Made by a program: the position numbers and the translations under genes
From: Lutispora sp.
GTDB taxonomy: Bacteria; Bacillota; Clostridia; Lutisporales; Lutisporaceae
Length of the DNA: 13,089 bases
Reading direction: 5' to 3'
Assembly: GCA_030834765.1 (NCBI GenBank)
Contig: JAUQXG010000313.1
Span: forward strand, 1 to 13,089
In this document: in pieces, positions 1-7,220 of the stretch
How the letters are laid out: every line of letters starts with the position of its first letter
Position numbering within the stretch: position 1 is the stretch's first letter
Notes under the pieces: generated by a model
Told to the model about the DNA's origin: nothing
The model's database searches: none
Seen by the model: only the letters and a program-made list of their open reading frames with translations

Positions 1-386
1 AAAATACCCATCCCAGCTGTGGGAATTTCTTTTATAAAAGTAAGGTCAAGGTTGTTTTCCTTAGAAAAATTCTTCAAATAAATAGAATGCTGGAACATAT
101 TCAAGTCAATTTCTTTATTGCCTAGCGCAAGGTTTGGCTGCACATAGTCGCTAAACTCTACAATTTGGATCTTATAGCCCTTTTTCTCAAGAGAAGGAGC
201 AATCGCTTCAGCAAACATATCTCCGTAAGGGCCTGCGCTGACACCAACTTTTAAGGTTTTCTTTTCTAACTTCTCATTACTATTGCTGTTGGAGGGTGCT
301 TCCTTAGCTCTACATGCGCTAAGTGAAAAAATAAGGCTAAGTGCTAGTATTGTAGAGATTACTCTGTAAAGATAATTTTTTTTCAT
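1..386 (-). CDS. metQ: MetQ/NlpA-family methionine ABC transporter substrate-binding lipoprotein (5' part)
   Basis: This is the first ~128 codons of a MetQ/NlpA lipoprotein; the rest runs off the window at base 1. In this family the protein is tethered outside the membrane and hands methionine to a MetI/MetN-type importer. The start ATG (386-384) follows an AGGTGG ribosome binding site. Residues 1-24 are a signal peptide (basic MKKN start, hydrophobic core) ending in lipobox LSAC, with Cys25 the lipidated residue. Then comes a Ser/Asn-rich linker and the family opening: LKVGVSAGPYGDM, a KKGYKIQIVEF strand, FSDYVQPNLALGNKEIDLN and MFQHSIYLKNF. The SAM-I riboswitch about 210 bases upstream, on the same strand, independently points to methionine transport. 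The ATPase and permease genes would be expected further left. Family assignment is firm; methionine specificity rests on the riboswitch. Confidence 0.93.
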   Translation of the reverse strand, partial: MKKNYLYRVISTILALSLIFSLSACRAKEAPSNSNSNEKLEKKTLKVGVSAGPYGDMFAEAIAPSLEKKGYKIQIVEFSDYVQPNLALGNKEIDLNMFQHSIYLKNFSKENNLDLTFIKEIPTAGMGI

Positions 387-521
387 TTTGTTTCCACCTT
401 TCATTTTTATGTGTTTATAATAAATGATTTTATTATACATATATGTTTAATATGTTTTGATATAGGAAATGTTCTGTTTTACACCTATAGCAGCAATATT
501 CTTGTTCCCTTCTTTTCATTT

Positions 522-563
522 TTTATAAAAAGATAAACCCCTTTCAAATAAATGAAAGGGGTT
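522..563 (-). terminator. Intrinsic terminator of the SAM riboswitch expression platform
   Basis: An 11-bp perfect stem (536-546 with 553-563; arm AACCCCTTTCA, loop of six) is followed on the minus strand by TATCTTTTT. It lies about 35 bases downstream of the S-box aptamer and about 135 bases before metQ. This is the expected position for a terminator that forms when SAM is bound and cuts off metQ transcription. Confidence 0.88.
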
Positions 564-597
564 CGCAAACTACATTATAATATAATTGCTACACAGC

Positions 598-712
598 TCC
601 TCCCTCATCTATCAGTACTTTGTACTGCTGGAATTGACACCGTTGCATTCGAATGAGAATGCTGGTTGTCGGGTTTCATAGGGCCAGTCCCTCCACCTCT
701 CTTGATAAGAGT
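598..712 (-). promoter_or_regulatory. SAM-I (S-box) riboswitch aptamer
   Basis: Read on the minus strand from 711, the sequence shows the S-box signature in order: CTCTTATCAAGAGAGG (P1 and internal loop), GAGGGACTGGCCCTATGAA (P2/kink-turn and core), ACCCGACAACC, a variable P3 hairpin, GGTGTCAATTCC, the P4 hairpin CAGTACAAAGTACTG, and GATGAGGGAG closing P1 (604-609 with 704-709). S-box RNAs bind S-adenosylmethionine and in Firmicutes mostly switch transcription off when SAM is plentiful. The downstream terminator and the metQ gene fit that: methionine uptake is expressed when SAM is low. Confidence 0.96.
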
Positions 713-736
713 AATATTAAATTTTCGATTTATGCG

Positions 737-766
737 ATTTTATCATGGACATAGCTAAAGTGTCAA
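737..766 (-). promoter_or_regulatory. Sigma-A-type promoter of the riboswitch-metQ transcript
   Basis: On the minus strand a perfect -35 TTGACA (766-761) is followed after 18 bases by TAAAAT (742-737). The start point would fall near 730, about 20 bases before the riboswitch P1 helix. The rest of 767-960 is AT-rich intergenic DNA in which I see no gene. Confidence 0.75.
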
Positions 767-960
767 GTAATTTTTTATATTTTTTCATTTTCTCATAAAA
801 TCTCAGATATAAGATTCTTTAGAATATGGATTATCTATATCTACTAATACAATTTTTACTGCTTGCTCATAGGGGAAATTTGGGCCAACTTGGGTTGAGG
901 TTGTTCGTTGGATTATGAGAAAAAGCTGATTACTTGCTTAACTATGTTATCGGATACTGG

Positions 961-1800
961 CTATCTCTTTCCGTTAAGGTTTTTTAGAATTTCATGATAG
1001 CGTTTTGTTCCCAATTCGCTTAGTTTTCCTTTTTTACAGAAAGAAAGCTCGGCCAGCTTTGGAACAACACGCTCAACTAGGATCTGCCCATTCACCATCT
1101 TGGATTCCAGCGTTTCTAGAGCTTCCAGAAAACGTTTATCCTCCTTTGCCCGGTTGTAAAAGGATAAAACATAGACGTAAACAAAAAGGTTGTAGTTACG
1201 GAAAGGGTATTCTACCTGCATAAACAATGTGCCAATTCCATAGTGACACGGACCAATGGGCTTCCTAATTGTCCAATGCTCTAGCAAGAAATCTACGGCC
1301 TTGTCAAGTGCTGGTTCTTTATTGATATAGTCGCTAAAACGGAATGCATTTAATGCGGTAAGCGTTGGGAAGGGATTTGAATACTCCGTTTCCGATCCCC
1401 GGCCAAAGCTGAATTTATTGCAGCGCCAGCCGCCGTCGATATACTGGATATCCAAGAGATGCTGGAAGGTTTTTTGCAGTCTGGTATCGGCGGCATACCC
1501 CATGTGACAAAGCACATTGGCGGCGTGGGCAGTATGACATGGATAAATAGAGCCTTTCGGGTACAACTTGAAACGTCCATCTTCTTGCCAGGTGCTGAAG
1601 AACAATTCGGCGGCTTCTTTGAGCAAAGACTCGGTGGGTTCCATCCCCAATTCCAACAGGAAAAGTACGCTCTCCAGAGTTGAGAACGGGGCTCCTTTTA
1701 GCAGACGTTTGTCGGGTGTAGTCCAAAGGTTGGAGCCATTATCATATCTATGCGACAATATTACTTCAACATCTGATACATATTGCTTCTCTACAGCCAT
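961..1800 (-). CDS. Prenyltransferase/squalene-cyclase-like alpha/alpha-toroid protein of unknown function
   Basis: A 279-residue soluble protein with no signal peptide or membrane segment. Its helix-pair repeats resemble the alpha/alpha-toroid fold of terpenoid cyclases and protein prenyltransferases. Supporting stretches are YPCHTAHAANVLCHMGY (about residues 88-104), a QW-like QYIDGGWRC (about 118-126), NPFPTLTALNAFRF and a second CHYGIGTLFMQ. Catalytic motifs of squalene cyclases (DXDD) are absent, and no isoprenoid gene is nearby, so it may only borrow the fold. I chose the ATG at 1800 because GAGGTGAAAGGA sits just before it. A GTG at 1809 in the same frame would add three residues but lies inside that ribosome binding site. 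The gene is monocistronic with its own promoter (1869-1897). Its G+C is clearly higher than its neighbours, suggesting separate origin. The fold call is moderate; the function is unknown. Confidence 0.75.
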   Translation of the reverse strand: MAVEKQYVSDVEVILSHRYDNGSNLWTTPDKRLLKGAPFSTLESVLFLLELGMEPTESLLKEAAELFFSTWQEDGRFKLYPKGSIYPCHTAHAANVLCHMGYAADTRLQKTFQHLLDIQYIDGGWRCNKFSFGRGSETEYSNPFPTLTALNAFRFSDYINKEPALDKAVDFLLEHWTIRKPIGPCHYGIGTLFMQVEYPFRNYNLFVYVYVLSFYNRAKEDKRFLEALETLESKMVNGQILVERVVPKLAELSFCKKGKLSELGTKRYHEILKNLNGKR

Positions 1801-1868
1801 TCCTTTCACCTCTATCTCATATTACACATCAATGTTCTAATTCATCTTCTGTCATATAAACAACTACT

Positions 1869-1897
1869 ATTATACAGGTAAATTCATCCTGTAACAA
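1869..1897 (-). promoter_or_regulatory. Promoter with inverted repeat in the spacer, upstream of the toroid-protein gene
   Basis: Minus-strand TTGTTA (1897-1892), 17 bases, then TATAAT (1874-1869), about 70 bases before the ATG at 1800. The spacer carries the inverted repeat ACAGG-N9-CCTGT (1874-1892), which could be an operator that blocks RNA polymerase. The promoter is seen; the operator role is inferred. Confidence 0.65.
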
Positions 1898-1985
1898 CGG
1901 AGCTACCCTTACATCAACCTGTCGATCTCGCCTTGTTGCCAATAAAGCCAGTCAGTATATTCTCCTCCCTTCCTTATAAAGAACA

Positions 1986-2035
1986 AATCCGAACCTCTCT
2001 CCAACAGGTTTGATCTGTCGGGAGTGATTCGGATT
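1986..2035 (-). terminator. Long nested hairpin, probable terminator or structured RNA after the DUF6773 gene
   Basis: The outer arms AATCCGAA/TTCGGATT (2028-2035 with 1986-1993) enclose a CTCC/GGAG pairing and an inner ACAG/CTGT hairpin. On the minus strand a loose T-rich stretch (TTTGTTCTTT) follows. It lies about 60 bases after the stop of the membrane-protein gene, so termination of that two-gene transcript is the simplest role. The U-tract is imperfect, so a leader or small structured RNA is also possible. The rest of 1810-2095 shows no convincing gene. Confidence 0.5.
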
Positions 2036-2095
2036 ATGTGTATTTGTGTTAATAGTGGAAAAAAGATTTTATATTTTGGTGAGATTATGCTCATT

Positions 2096-2551
2096 TTATT
2101 CAATTTTATCGTCATCATTCAATTCTTTGTCTATGTTCTCTTGCTTCTTGTTATTTAAACCTATCATTATCAGACGTGTTATGAAAAAGAAAACAACAAA
2201 CGATGCAAAATAAAATGCCAAATTGCTAATTTGATAATTACCGCTTAAAACTGCAAAAAAAATTACAGAGAGGACTCCAGAAATAAGTGTGCTAAATAGA
2301 ATTTGTTTCTTGTCATCACCTCTTGGGTTCCAGATATCAATCCCTTTTTTGTAATTAGCAATGATATTATACAATCCACATCCTATTAAGACAAAAAACT
2401 CAACTGCATATTGTGCAAATGGTGCTCTCATAAAAAACTGTTGCACAATGATAGAAACTAACAATATTGTGACAATCCATGCATATCCTCTGCTTTGTAT
2501 TTTTCTTCGCTCTGATAAGATACGTTCATCTTGAATATTATTATTTTTCAT
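2096..2551 (-). CDS. DUF6773-type four-helix membrane protein
   Basis: A 151-residue integral membrane protein with four predicted transmembrane helices (about residues 22-41, 46-66, 84-103, 109-130). The N-terminus is basic and the tail acidic (ends ELNDDDKIE). The N-terminal pattern, NIQDERILSERRKIQS then VQQFF.RAPFAQYAVEF and GIDIW, matches what I know of the DUF6773 family. The ATG at 2551 is preceded by GGAGG at a 7-base spacing. It overlaps the TAA of the regulator gene by one base (TAATG), so the two are translationally coupled. XRE-family regulators coupled to small membrane proteins of this kind are common in Firmicutes. The function is unknown; a regulator that senses or controls its membrane partner is an inference. 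Confidence 0.85.
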   Translation of the reverse strand: MKNNNIQDERILSERRKIQSRGYAWIVTILLVSIIVQQFFMRAPFAQYAVEFFVLIGCGLYNIIANYKKGIDIWNPRGDDKKQILFSTLISGVLSVIFFAVLSGNYQISNLAFYFASFVVFFFITRLIMIGLNNKKQENIDKELNDDDKIE

Positions 2552-2748
2552 TATATTTCCTCCCAAAATAAATCATTTAATGTTTTACCAAGTGCTTTAC
2601 ATATTGTAATACACAAATTTAGAGTAGGATTATAATTTCCTGCTTCTATCAAACCCATAGTCTGTCTTGTGACACCAACAGCCTTGGCTAAATCTTCTTG
2701 CTTCATATCGCATTCCATTCGTGCAATTTTCATTTTTTTATTCTTCAT
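2551..2748 (-). CDS. Small XRE-family helix-turn-helix transcriptional regulator
   Basis: This 65-residue protein is little more than one HTH_3/Cro-CI DNA-binding domain. Residues ~14-40 (DMKQEDLAKAVGVTRQTMG then LIEAGNYNPTL) form the helix-turn-helix, followed by the family's C-terminal helix ICKALGKTLNDLFW. No sensor domain is present, as in YozG/YgzD-like regulators. I start at the ATG at 2748, which has a perfect AGGAGG six bases upstream; a TTG two codons earlier has no such site. It is the first gene of a two-gene unit with the DUF6773 protein and has a near-consensus promoter. It probably represses its own promoter (inference). Confidence 0.92.
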   Translation of the reverse strand: MKNKKMKIARMECDMKQEDLAKAVGVTRQTMGLIEAGNYNPTLNLCITICKALGKTLNDLFWEEI

Positions 2749-2770
2749 AAGCAACCTCCTTACATTGCAT

Positions 2771-2799
2771 AGTATAATATATAAATGTCTTTATGTCAA
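2771..2799 (-). promoter_or_regulatory. Near-consensus promoter of the xre-DUF6773 unit
   Basis: Minus strand: perfect TTGACA (2799-2794), 17-base spacer, TATACT (2776-2771), about 23 bases before the start codon. The spacer is almost entirely A/T. Such a strong promoter suits an autoregulated regulator gene. Confidence 0.85.
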
Positions 2800-2850
2800 T
2801 TATATATTGCATTTGCATTCAAAAAATTAGTGGCTGGGTGAATTGTAACG

Positions 2851-2970
2851 CGAACTTCCCGTTTGTATAACGAGAATCCCGTTTTGAAAATGAGTTTCCC
2901 GTTTCGTAATCGAAAATCTCGTTTTGTAAATGAAAATCTCGTTTTGCAAGCAAAATTCCCGTTTAGGGTA
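2851..2970. repeat. Six tandem 20-bp repeats
   Basis: The core WTCYCGTTT occurs six times at exactly 20-base steps (core GTTT at 2861, 2881, 2901, 2921, 2941 and 2961). The unit approximates YGARAATCCCGTTTTGTAAA, with more divergence outside the core. There are no unique spacers, so this is not CRISPR. As 20 is not a multiple of three it is unlikely to encode a protein repeat. It sits between the xre promoter and the IS30 end, with the array starting about 50 bases upstream of the -35 box. The role is unknown: phased protein-binding sites or a simple minisatellite. Confidence 0.85.
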
Positions 2971-3032
2971 CTAATTTTTTAGAAAAATGGCTATACTGAC
3001 GTTGATTAGGCATAAAAAAAGCGTACAAAAAC

Positions 3033-3060
3033 CAGAGGTAAATAAACGGTCGACTTTTTT
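3033..3060. repeat. Left candidate terminal inverted repeat of the IS30 element
   Basis: Blocks CAGAGGTAA and GGTCGACTTTTTT, imperfectly matched by the reverse complement of 4544-4571. It lies about 60 bases beyond the transposase stop codon. Confidence 0.5.
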
Positions 3061-3121
3061 GTAATCGGAAAATCTACCCCTGAAGCTGCTATAGAATTAT
3101 AGGGTTGCTGGCGGCATATGC

Positions 3122-4406
3122 TTACTTTTTGAGAAGTTTTGGCTTCAGTATGATGTCCTCAGCTGCTACTGGGGAGCATCCAAGCTGATTCAACAGGTCT
3201 TCTCCATAGTGAAAGCTGAACGTCTGGTATGGGTTCCGGTTGTTTAGCTTTTTTCTTTTGTAAGAGTTTACATGATTCATAACCAGGCATATCTCGTCCT
3301 GTGTAAGTGAATCAAATGAGGTTCCTTTGGGCAGTATCCTACGGATTAACTCGTGGTTCACCTCAATGGCACCTTTTTGGTGGGGAGAACTCGGACCGCA
3401 GTAAAATATTCGGGTCTGCAGCAGGCCATCATAACCATATTCTATAGCCTTTGGATTGGAAAATTCACTTCCATTATCCGTGAGGATAACTGGAAAGAGC
3501 TTTTTGAAATTCTCTTTTCCAAGAGTATTTCTGATATCAATAACAGATTGAGATGTATTGGCATCCCGCAGGAAGGCCATCATGAGGGAGGTTTCCACAA
3601 AAATGAGCAGTTAATAGTACCTTGCCTCCTTTACTTCCGATAACAGAATCCATCTGTACTGTCGACAGATCAGGATGTTGCTCCATAAATACTTGGAAGT
3701 CGTTGTAGTTACGACCAATGCGGCAGGCTTTATCAACTTGGAATTCAGGTTTTTTGTAACGGGGACGATATTTCACTTTACGAGGAAGATCAATGTTCCT
3801 CACATCGAAAAGACAGGCATCGATGTAGTTGTAAATAGTCTTTTCGCTACACATGAGCTCATCTACATGGCTGGCATGTATCTGGTGAACCGACTGTCCG
3901 TTTTTGATCAGAGGCGATATCAAGGCATTTAATCTGGATAGCTCTGTTTCACTGGAAAGAATACCGCTTCTAGCTTCAGAAATGTTTTCCGAAAAAGCTA
4001 TATGCGCATCTGAGGCATCGTATACTACTTTTTTCAGAGTGCACTTATTATACTGTCCGCATCCATTACAGACATAGGGTGGTTTAATCGGTATAGAGCA
4101 GACCTCCTCTTCAAAATCAGGACAGAAATCGTTACAGCAACTGCATAGTTTTCAGTATGTAGTCGATGGTCTTCTGCATTGATTCTTATCACAAATATTC
4201 TTTGCCTTGCAACCATTACGGTGTTTACAAGCATTATAGGACCATCCACTGTAACCTGATTTTTTTTCGTAAGAATGCTTTTTGATTTCCTTTGCAATCG
4301 TCGTCCGATCTTTGTCAATTTGTCGTCCGATAGCACCGAAGGAAAGGTTCTCCTTTAAACCTGCTTGAATTTTTAGGCGTTCTTCATAGGTTAAATATTT
4401 AGACAT
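3122..4406 (-). pseudogene. IS30-family transposase, broken by a nonsense codon and a 1-bp frameshift
   Basis: The reconstructed protein is about 427 residues, typical for IS30-family transposases of Firmicutes. It starts MSKYLTYEERLKIQAGLKE with the N-terminal helix-turn-helix (FGAIGRQIDKDRTTIAKEI), then a Cys-rich zinc region. The catalytic core holds the DDE residues: Asp in VQMDSVIGS (~253), Asp in ILTDNGSEF, Glu in QKGAIEVNHELIRR. Two lesions are visible. Codon 85 is TGA (4154-4152) between TTY and KLC, where I expect Cys from the family pattern. A run of five A on the plus strand (3599-3603) has one extra base, moving the frame from HF to VETSLMMAFL. The region VIDIRNTLGKENF also looks a few residues shorter than usual. 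The GGAGAAAC ribosome binding site before the ATG at 4406 is intact. Confidence 0.9.
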
Positions 4407-4543
4407 GTAGTTTCTCCTTATCTGCCACCAGCATGATAAGGATAGCCACCTTGTGGTATCTTAATACTCTTGGGGCGCAACTCCAAACCCCGGCACTCAT
4501 TGCCGCGCGGTTAGACCTTCAAAATACATTTTTAGGTACCCCA

Positions 4544-4571
4544 TTAAAAAGAAGACCAACCATTATCTCTG
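4544..4571. repeat. Right candidate terminal inverted repeat of the IS30 element
   Basis: Read on the minus strand: CAGAGATAA, then GGTT, then GGTCTTCTTTTTA. It pairs imperfectly with the left end. It lies about 140 bases upstream of the transposase start, which leaves room for the transposase promoter. Confidence 0.5.
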
Positions 4572-4599
4572 TTTAGTCTTCTTACACTAACGTTCGTAA

Positions 4600-4731
4600 A
4601 GGGAAAATCCATACTCCCTTAATAATGAAAAATATAAAAATCTGTTTGTAAACAAATCAACCAGTATGGAAATTTATTTTACAATTGAGGAATTAGTGGC
4701 TCATATTAAAAAGCTACCCAATGTTATATAA
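4600..4731 (+). other. Short open frame, possible 3' remnant of a plus-strand gene
   Basis: The plus-strand frame is open from 4600 to the TAA at 4729-4731. It reads coding-like near the end (ATG at 4666; MEIYFTIEELVAHIKKLPNV), but has no ribosome binding site. A terminator hairpin follows 40 bases later (4768-4811). It may be the tail of a gene cut off when neighbouring elements inserted. I do not recognise the family, and it may equally be noise. The remainder of 4572-4975 contains only that hairpin and AT-rich DNA. Confidence 0.2.
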
Positions 4732-4767
4732 ATAACCTTAGAAAAAGTATACCATGCATTTCTGCAT

Positions 4768-4811
4768 AAAAAAAGACACAACTATCCCTTAGCGAAAAGC
4801 TGTGTTTTTTT
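4768..4811. terminator. Bidirectional intrinsic terminator
   Basis: A stem of about 14 bp with one mismatch: AAAAAAGACACAACT on the left against AGCTGTGTTTTTT on the right, loop about 13. An A-run precedes it and a T-run follows, so it can terminate on both strands. For the minus strand it lies about 165 bases beyond the nuclease-gene stop. Confidence 0.65.
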
Positions 4812-4975
4812 GTGGACACCGTGGAAAATAGATTTTTGAGTTTAATCAGTAGCATTCTTACAATCCACCAAAACAAAGTGCTTAGTTTAAACATAATGGG
4901 AAATTAGATAAACTAGAATATATATTGGAATCACTTTTTATTCTAAATTGGAATTTATAACGCCTGCAATGTACT

Positions 4976-7108
4976 CTATACCAGTTGTGTGTTGTCATTT
5001 GTCATTTCACCGCTAGTAATATTTTCACCTCTTTTAGCATGCTCTTGTTGAAACTCCCACATCAAATGCATGTGAACCCCTTTTATCATTTTTCCATCCA
5101 CGCCAAACATACCATCAACAACTGGCAATATGCGATTTGTAATCAAACTAATCATTTTTAAAATGAACTCATTGTCATCTTTAATAATACACACTTCGTA
5201 GTCAGGCATTTCAAACCCCATTTTTTCCCAGTTGTTTATGAATCTAGGTAAATCAAACGGATTTGTTAACATTGGAAAAATGCCATTAGGCAGTATAAAT
5301 GGTTCTCCATCTACAGATAAATATATTATTGGAGAATAGTATGTCTCGCAATCATTGTATATTTTTGCAACTGTCTCACTGTATAGAGAAACTTTTGTCT
5401 CCACACATTCGATAAAATCTTCTTTTTCACCAACTTGTTCAATGATCTGCGAATACGTTCCATAAATGTATGACTTACTACTGTATCCAGTTGGATTACC
5501 TTTCGATTTATCTAATTTTATTCGATTATTAAACTTCTTTTGCAGTGTTTCAGCTTCTTGCTTACTAATTCGATCGATGACTCCTCTATTGGTTAAATAT
5601 CTTTTATCTCCATTTTCTAAAACATGATATAAACAGTAGTTCCCATCATGAAAGACTTCATCAGTATCTATCGTCATTGCTGGGCAATTTGTTGCCATTA
5701 TTTCAATGTTTGACCAAGCCTGCTTTCCTTTAAGTATCAGTTTTAACCACATATTAATATCAAAATGCTTAAGATAAGAATAGTCTTCTATATGTGGAAT
5801 TATTATTTCACCAATAACTCTATCCACGGGTCTTATACATTTATGATGTACGAGCCCTAACAGATCAGAAGTTTCTTCATTATCTATTTCTACACAATAA
5901 GAATTATTATCAAAAATTGCTTTACCACAATTAATGCATTTGCATTCATTTTGAGTTTCTAATGATTTTAGTAATAGTTTTTGATGTAAAAGTTCAACAT
6001 CTGTATAATTAAAATATTCTTTAACAGGCCAAACTACAACCTCATATGAATCAGCTATTTTGTCTGGAAGTTCGTTTTCTATATATTGATAACTACGAGT
6101 TTGTGTACCACATCTAAACAATACTTCAAATTCAAATCCATTTTTCAAAATCATTCTATTAGGTGGAATATATTGTACTGACTCCTTTTTCTTGCTGTCG
6201 TCAAAACGATATAATTCCATGATAAAAACAGTTTCTTTTTCTAGGTTCAAAGCGCTTTTTGTCTCATCTGATGGTACCGCAATTACATAGTCAAGTTGAA
6301 CTTGAATATCATCAAAACCTTCTTTCCATGACACTTCAAAGAATCTCTCTATAAAATTAGGTTTATCATCTTTATTCTTTTCAATATATGACTGACATTG
6401 ATTTTTCAAGGCTTGTTTTGATAAGTATCTTCTATTCGCACCATAATCTACTGCTTTCGATATCAATGTTCGCCAAAATAATTCTACATCAACACTAATT
6501 AGATTGAAAAGAATTAATTTGATACTCTTTTCATATTCTTCACCATTTTCAATGTCGAATATTTCAACAAATATACGTAACAAAATATTTAATAAGCATT
6601 CTTCTGTAATATCGTCCTTTTTTAAATTCCGATAAACTTTTTTTATATTATTACATACCTTATCAAAAACATTCTTTTCTTCCTGGTTTAAATCTTTAAT
6701 TACTTGCAAATTATTGGCTAAACGTATTCCATCTAGTATTCTTTTTAATTTTACTGTAATTGCCTTTGATGATTCAGATCTTGTGGCTAATATATAAGCT
6801 ATGTCATTTTGATTTTGTTTAAGATACTGTTTTACAAACTGTTCACATACACCGTAAAACTCTGAAGTCTCACTATCACTAAGCGAGATGGTTCTTTTCA
6901 TTTGAAAATAGATATTTTTTTCAGAATCTAGGGTCATTACTAAATCATCTATACTTTTACACGCCTCAAAATTCAATCCTACTATTTTATCATTTCTACT
7001 CAACTGCAAAGCTAATGAAATATTCATATCAAATTCCATCAGCATCATCATATATGCAGATACTCTTTGCTGAAAATCAATTCCAGCATTTGTTGCTTGC
7101 AATCCCAT
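4976..7108 (-). CDS. DUF4297-like PD-(D/E)XK nuclease with C-terminal zinc-knuckle/HNH-like motif, candidate defence protein
   Basis: A 710-residue soluble protein. The N-terminus matches the DUF4297/Cap4-like dsDNA nuclease pattern: GIDFQQRVSAYM (residues 9-20), an acidic E48 then SIDDLV with D54/D55, and YFQMKRT with Q69/K71. Together these form a PD-(D/E)XK-type active site of the QxK kind. The SLSDSETSEF that follows is also typical. Residues ~110-380 are mainly helical. Residues 390-431 contain CINC (391/394) and LVHHKCIRPVDR (H421, H422, C424), spaced like a treble-clef zinc finger or HNH motif. The C-terminal 280 residues are unrecognised. The ATG at 7108 has AGGTG six bases before it. 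The gene follows KilA-N and recombinase genes on the same strand. Family knowledge suggests anti-phage or anti-plasmid DNA cleavage. A second, C-terminal sensing module is inference. Full length, no sign of decay. Confidence 0.75.
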   Translation of the reverse strand: MGLQATNAGIDFQQRVSAYMMMLMEFDMNISLALQLSRNDKIVGLNFEACKSIDDLVMTLDSEKNIYFQMKRTISLSDSETSEFYGVCEQFVKQYLKQNQNDIAYILATRSESSKAITVKLKRILDGIRLANNLQVIKDLNQEEKNVFDKVCNNIKKVYRNLKKDDITEECLLNILLRIFVEIFDIENGEEYEKSIKLILFNLISVDVELFWRTLISKAVDYGANRRYLSKQALKNQCQSYIEKNKDDKPNFIERFFEVSWKEGFDDIQVQLDYVIAVPSDETKSALNLEKETVFIMELYRFDDSKKKESVQYIPPNRMILKNGFEFEVLFRCGTQTRSYQYIENELPDKIADSYEVVVWPVKEYFNYTDVELLHQKLLLKSLETQNECKCINCGKAIFDNNSYCVEIDNEETSDLLGLVHHKCIRPVDRVIGEIIIPHIEDYSYLKHFDINMWLKLILKGKQAWSNIEIMATNCPAMTIDTDEVFHDGNYCLYHVLENGDKRYLTNRGVIDRISKQEAETLQKKFNNRIKLDKSKGNPTGYSSKSYIYGTYSQIIEQVGEKEDFIECVETKVSLYSETVAKIYNDCETYYSPIIYLSVDGEPFILPNGIFPMLTNPFDLPRFINNWEKMGFEMPDYEVCIIKDDNEFILKMISLITNRILPVVDGMFGVDGKMIKGVHMHLMWEFQQEHAKRGENITSGEMTNDNTQLV

Positions 7109-7220
7109 TCAATTCACCTCATCTATACAACTTCTGATTTTCCGAGTTGCCCCTAATTGCTAAACTGAGTTCCTAAGAAAATACTACAGTTCTTATATAT
7201 CCAGGCCGCAACTCTGCACA

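Larger units (their letters stand above)
3033..4571 (-). mobile_element. IS30-family insertion sequence, degenerate
   Basis: A single transposase occupies most of a ~1.5-kb element. Candidate imperfect terminal inverted repeats are at 3033-3060 and 4544-4571: inward CAGAGGTAA...GGTCGACTTTTTT against CAGAGATAA...GGTCTTCTTTTTA. They share CAGAGRTAA and GGTCNNCTTTTT blocks, similar in layout to the GGTCAAC core of IS30 ends. A tighter reading puts the ends at 3048 and 4557, flanked by a 3-bp direct repeat AAC on each side. I cannot decide between the two boundaries. The transposase is broken, so the copy should not move by itself. Confidence 0.7.

Noticed and set aside
1890..2040. T-box leader for the toroid gene
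   Set aside because: The sequence AAGGGTAGCTCCG is only superficially like the T-box motif; the conserved AGGGTGGnACCGCG is missing and a promoter follows it.
1909..2118. 69-codon open frame on the minus strand after the DUF6773 gene
   Set aside because: It has no ribosome binding site, overlaps the end of the DUF6773 gene and runs through a perfect hairpin region. Its translation matches no family I know. Probably chance or structured RNA.
2851..2970. CRISPR array
   Set aside because: Units are contiguous at 20 bases with no unique spacers, and no cas gene is present.
3599..3603. Programmed frameshift in the IS30 transposase
   Set aside because: The shift is a single extra base in a short homopolymer inside the catalytic domain. 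IS30 transposases are normally made from one frame, and a nonsense codon upstream already disables this copy.
2825..4701. 11-bp direct repeat AATTAGTGGCT at 2825-2835 and 4691-4701 flanking the IS30 region
   Set aside because: Chance 11-base matches are expected several times in a window of this size and AT content, and the flanking bases diverge at once.
4976..7108. Genome-wide UGA reassignment (to Trp, Gly or Cys)
   Set aside because: The long nuclease gene and all other intact genes contain no internal UGA and encode Trp, Gly and Cys with normal codons. General recoding would break many of them.
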